DNA of 62,928 nucleotides, from NCBI GenBank assembly GCA_019746355.1, contig JAIESC010000048.1:1-62928 (forward strand), given 5' to 3'. The notes under the pieces were generated by a model. It was given only the letters and a program-made list of their open reading frames with translations. It did not search any database and was not told the origin of the DNA. Position 1 is the first letter of the stretch; each line of letters opens with the position of its first letter. The translations under genes and the position numbers were made by a program. Source of the stretch: Xanthobacteraceae bacterium (lineage in GTDB: Bacteria > Pseudomonadota > Alphaproteobacteria > Rhizobiales > Xanthobacteraceae). Shown here in pieces: positions 61,572 to 62,928 of this stretch.

Positions 61572-61746
61572 ATGCTGCGACCGGCCAGCCCAACGCTGTT
61601 CAACGGCGCAAACCTCACCGATGCCTGGCTCGTCGGCGCTGAGCTCAAGGGCGCGGTCTATGACGAGCGGACGGTGTTTCCAAAAAAACCAGCCGGAGCG
61701 GGTCGGAATGGTGACGCGGATGAGGAAGGGTTGGCCGCGGCGGTGA
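61572..61746 (+). pseudogene. Frameshifted pentapeptide-repeat protein remnant
   Basis: FNGANLTDAWLVGAELKGAV followed by YDERTVFP is the C-terminal cap of pentapeptide-repeat proteins. An A7 tract at 61682-61688 breaks the frame; removing one A gives PERVGMVTR and a TGA at 61744-61746, which matches the expected family ending better than the open frame to 61790. Only the last repeats remain and no start is supported. Confidence 0.6.
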
Positions 61747-61805
61747 CGCCTGGATCTTGGCCTTCGCCCGTCTTTCGCCGGGCGAGCTAGCGCTCGAGTT
61801 GATGG

Positions 61806-62321
61806 CTATTCGATCCCGAGCGAACGCTTCGCGCTCGCCAAATCATCGGCATAGTACCGTTTGGCGCAAGCGGCATTGTAGGTTTGAACGGTCGCGTTGT
61901 GCTGATCGATTTTTGAGTTGAAGGAAGCCTGAGTTGAGCGGGCCTCGGAGACGAAAGCGTTGTAGCGCCGAACATCGGCGTTGAACCGGTCGATGGCCGC
62001 TTGGCTGGAGCGGTTGAGCATTGCTTGCGACCTGTCTAATTCTGCTTTTAGCGAGTCGACTTGCGAAAATTTTGATTGCACCTGGTTGCGGTCCGACTCA
62101 ATGGAAGCGCTTTCGTTGTCGAGCGCCTCGGCTCGCTTGAGGCAGTCCGTCAGCTGCTGAACAGTCAGGGTATCAGCGCCGTAAGTCTTGCTGCCGATCC
62201 CCGTGTGGGCCATGCCGCGAGCAAAGCCGGACACGAAGCGGCCACCACGCCGAGCGTCTGCTGCGTCACCGAGCGCTGCGAGAACAAGGCAGCTCAGGAA
62301 AATTGCCATGGGCGTTCGCAT
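61806..62321 (-). CDS. Secreted coiled-coil protein
   Basis: A 171-residue protein with a Sec signal (MRTPMAIFLSCLVLAALGDA). The mature part opens Arg/Gly-rich, then forms a long predicted coiled coil (about 60-150) with heptad-like SKFSQVDSLKAELDRSQAML and AIDRFNADVRRYNAF, ending CAKRYYADDLASAKRSLGIE. Two Cys may pair. No recognised domain; a periplasmic structural role is possible. Confidence 0.7.
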   Translation of the reverse strand: MRTPMAIFLSCLVLAALGDAADARRGGRFVSGFARGMAHTGIGSKTYGADTLTVQQLTDCLKRAEALDNESASIESDRNQVQSKFSQVDSLKAELDRSQAMLNRSSQAAIDRFNADVRRYNAFVSEARSTQASFNSKIDQHNATVQTYNAACAKRYYADDLASAKRSLGIE

Positions 62322-62928
62322 GGTCCAGCCCCCGACTTCTGCGGTTCCTGCAATCAAAGGTTGTCACACTCGCCAATTGCTGAAAAGAGGAAGGGGTGGC
62401 CGGCTCCGGCGATCCATGAAGTGCTGCAGCGAGTTCAACTCGCAAGAGCGAACCTCGCTGCGGCACCTCATGGACACGCGGGTCAAGCCCGCGTGTGACA
62501 GCACCCGAGCAGTGCCGGTGTGCCTTCACCACAGATTCACGCTGTCAAACAGCCCGGCAGCCGCCTTCGCTCGCCATAGCGCGTCGACCCGGCTTCGCTC
62601 GCTGCGCGAGCTACGCCGGGCTTTGGAGTCCGCCGTAGCGCGTGAGCGCGAAGGCGGAAGACGCGCGGAACGCGCTGGTGGCGAGCTCTCGCCTTCGCGA
62701 AGCAAGGACGGCGTGCCAAGAACCGGCGTCAGCGCTCCGGGAAATCGTCGGGCCGCCGTCCTCTTCAGCCCACGCTTCGCCGCCCCTGTTCTTTGCTCTT
62801 TCGGGCCCGGGGTCGGCCCGCATTCCTTCCCCGCCTCTGCGGGGACACGCTTTTCCTTCCCCTCGAAAAGAGGGGTTGGAGCGCCGAGAGGCGCCGGGGA
62901 GCTTATGATCGCTCCCCGACCGGCCTTG
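62322..62928. repeat. Repeat-rich region at the window end
   Basis: No gene is supported. A hairpin pairs ACACGCGGG with CCCGCGTGT (62474-62496); it belongs to a repeat type often mistranslated as GLDPRVH peptides. Degenerate copies of the dispersed core are at 62578-62587 (AGCGCGTCGA) and about 62636-62689. A further C/T-rich hairpin with CCCCTC and GAGGGG lies near 62860-62876. All open frames here appear spurious. Confidence 0.6.

Noticed and set aside
62266..62928. Several short open frames at the right end, including a GLDPRVH-type peptide
   Set aside because: They lie in palindromic repeats whose mistranslation commonly yields such peptides; no start signals or domains.

Overview
The window is a GC-rich, densely coded chromosomal segment of an alphaproteobacterium, most likely order Hyphomicrobiales near the Bradyrhizobium/Rhodopseudomonas/Xanthobacteraceae group. 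The evidence is the housekeeping order purN-purM // pgsA-like - perM-like - hdaA-like - ppk - ppx - rnd - aspS, the divergent lptFG // pepA-holC pair, an AspRS with the RDHGG signature of tRNA-Asn-mischarging enzymes, frequent Tat signals, and dispersed palindromic repeats of the kind common in this group. I saw no tRNA, rRNA, prophage, transposase or CRISPR array.

Layout. 1-9 kb: LPS export (lptG start, lptF), pepA, holC, a lipoprotein, an ABC-F ATPase, a Tat-exported cyclase-family hydrolase, ndk and a TerC/YjbE-like membrane protein behind a hairpin-rich leader. 9-13 kb: a molybdopterin oxidoreductase, a DoxX protein, a short beta-barrel protein and cspA with a strong terminator. 13-29 kb: the conserved core block (purine synthesis, phospholipid synthase-like gene, replication regulator, polyphosphate kinase and phosphatase, RNase D, aspS), interrupted by a repeat-bearing membrane-anchored protein and a TPP enzyme with an orphan binding protein. 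29-36 kb: small-molecule hydrolases (DinB, pirin, three amidohydrolases, an isochorismatase-like enzyme) with palindromic repeats between them. 36-40 kb: two tandem CSS-EAL c-di-GMP phosphodiesterase genes. 40-52 kb: mostly accessory metabolic and envelope genes (DHFR-like, polysaccharide deacetylase, glutathione peroxidase, dienelactone hydrolase, tautomerase, CMD, GFA, orphan binding proteins, small secreted proteins), then clpS. 53-58.6 kb: a tightly overlapping six-gene unit with a complete nitrate/taurine-type ABC importer, a type-B carboxylesterase and an isochorismatase-fold cysteine hydrolase, which looks like an uptake-and-hydrolysis pathway. 58.6-62.9 kb: micro-ORFs, an SDR, an ArsR regulator, a DoxX protein, a frameshifted pentapeptide-repeat remnant, a coiled-coil secreted protein and a repeat-rich end.

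The most unusual signal is a family of roughly 29-bp GC-rich palindromic units (AGCGCG...CGCGCT). They occur between genes, inside larger palindromic elements, at a stop codon, and amplified in frame as a 33-bp tandem array in a coding sequence. A second is a duplicated aspS 3' end (last ten codons plus stop) flanking a 110-bp inverted-repeat element, which looks like an integration or gene-replacement scar. All functions are inferred from sequence reading alone; no database search was run.
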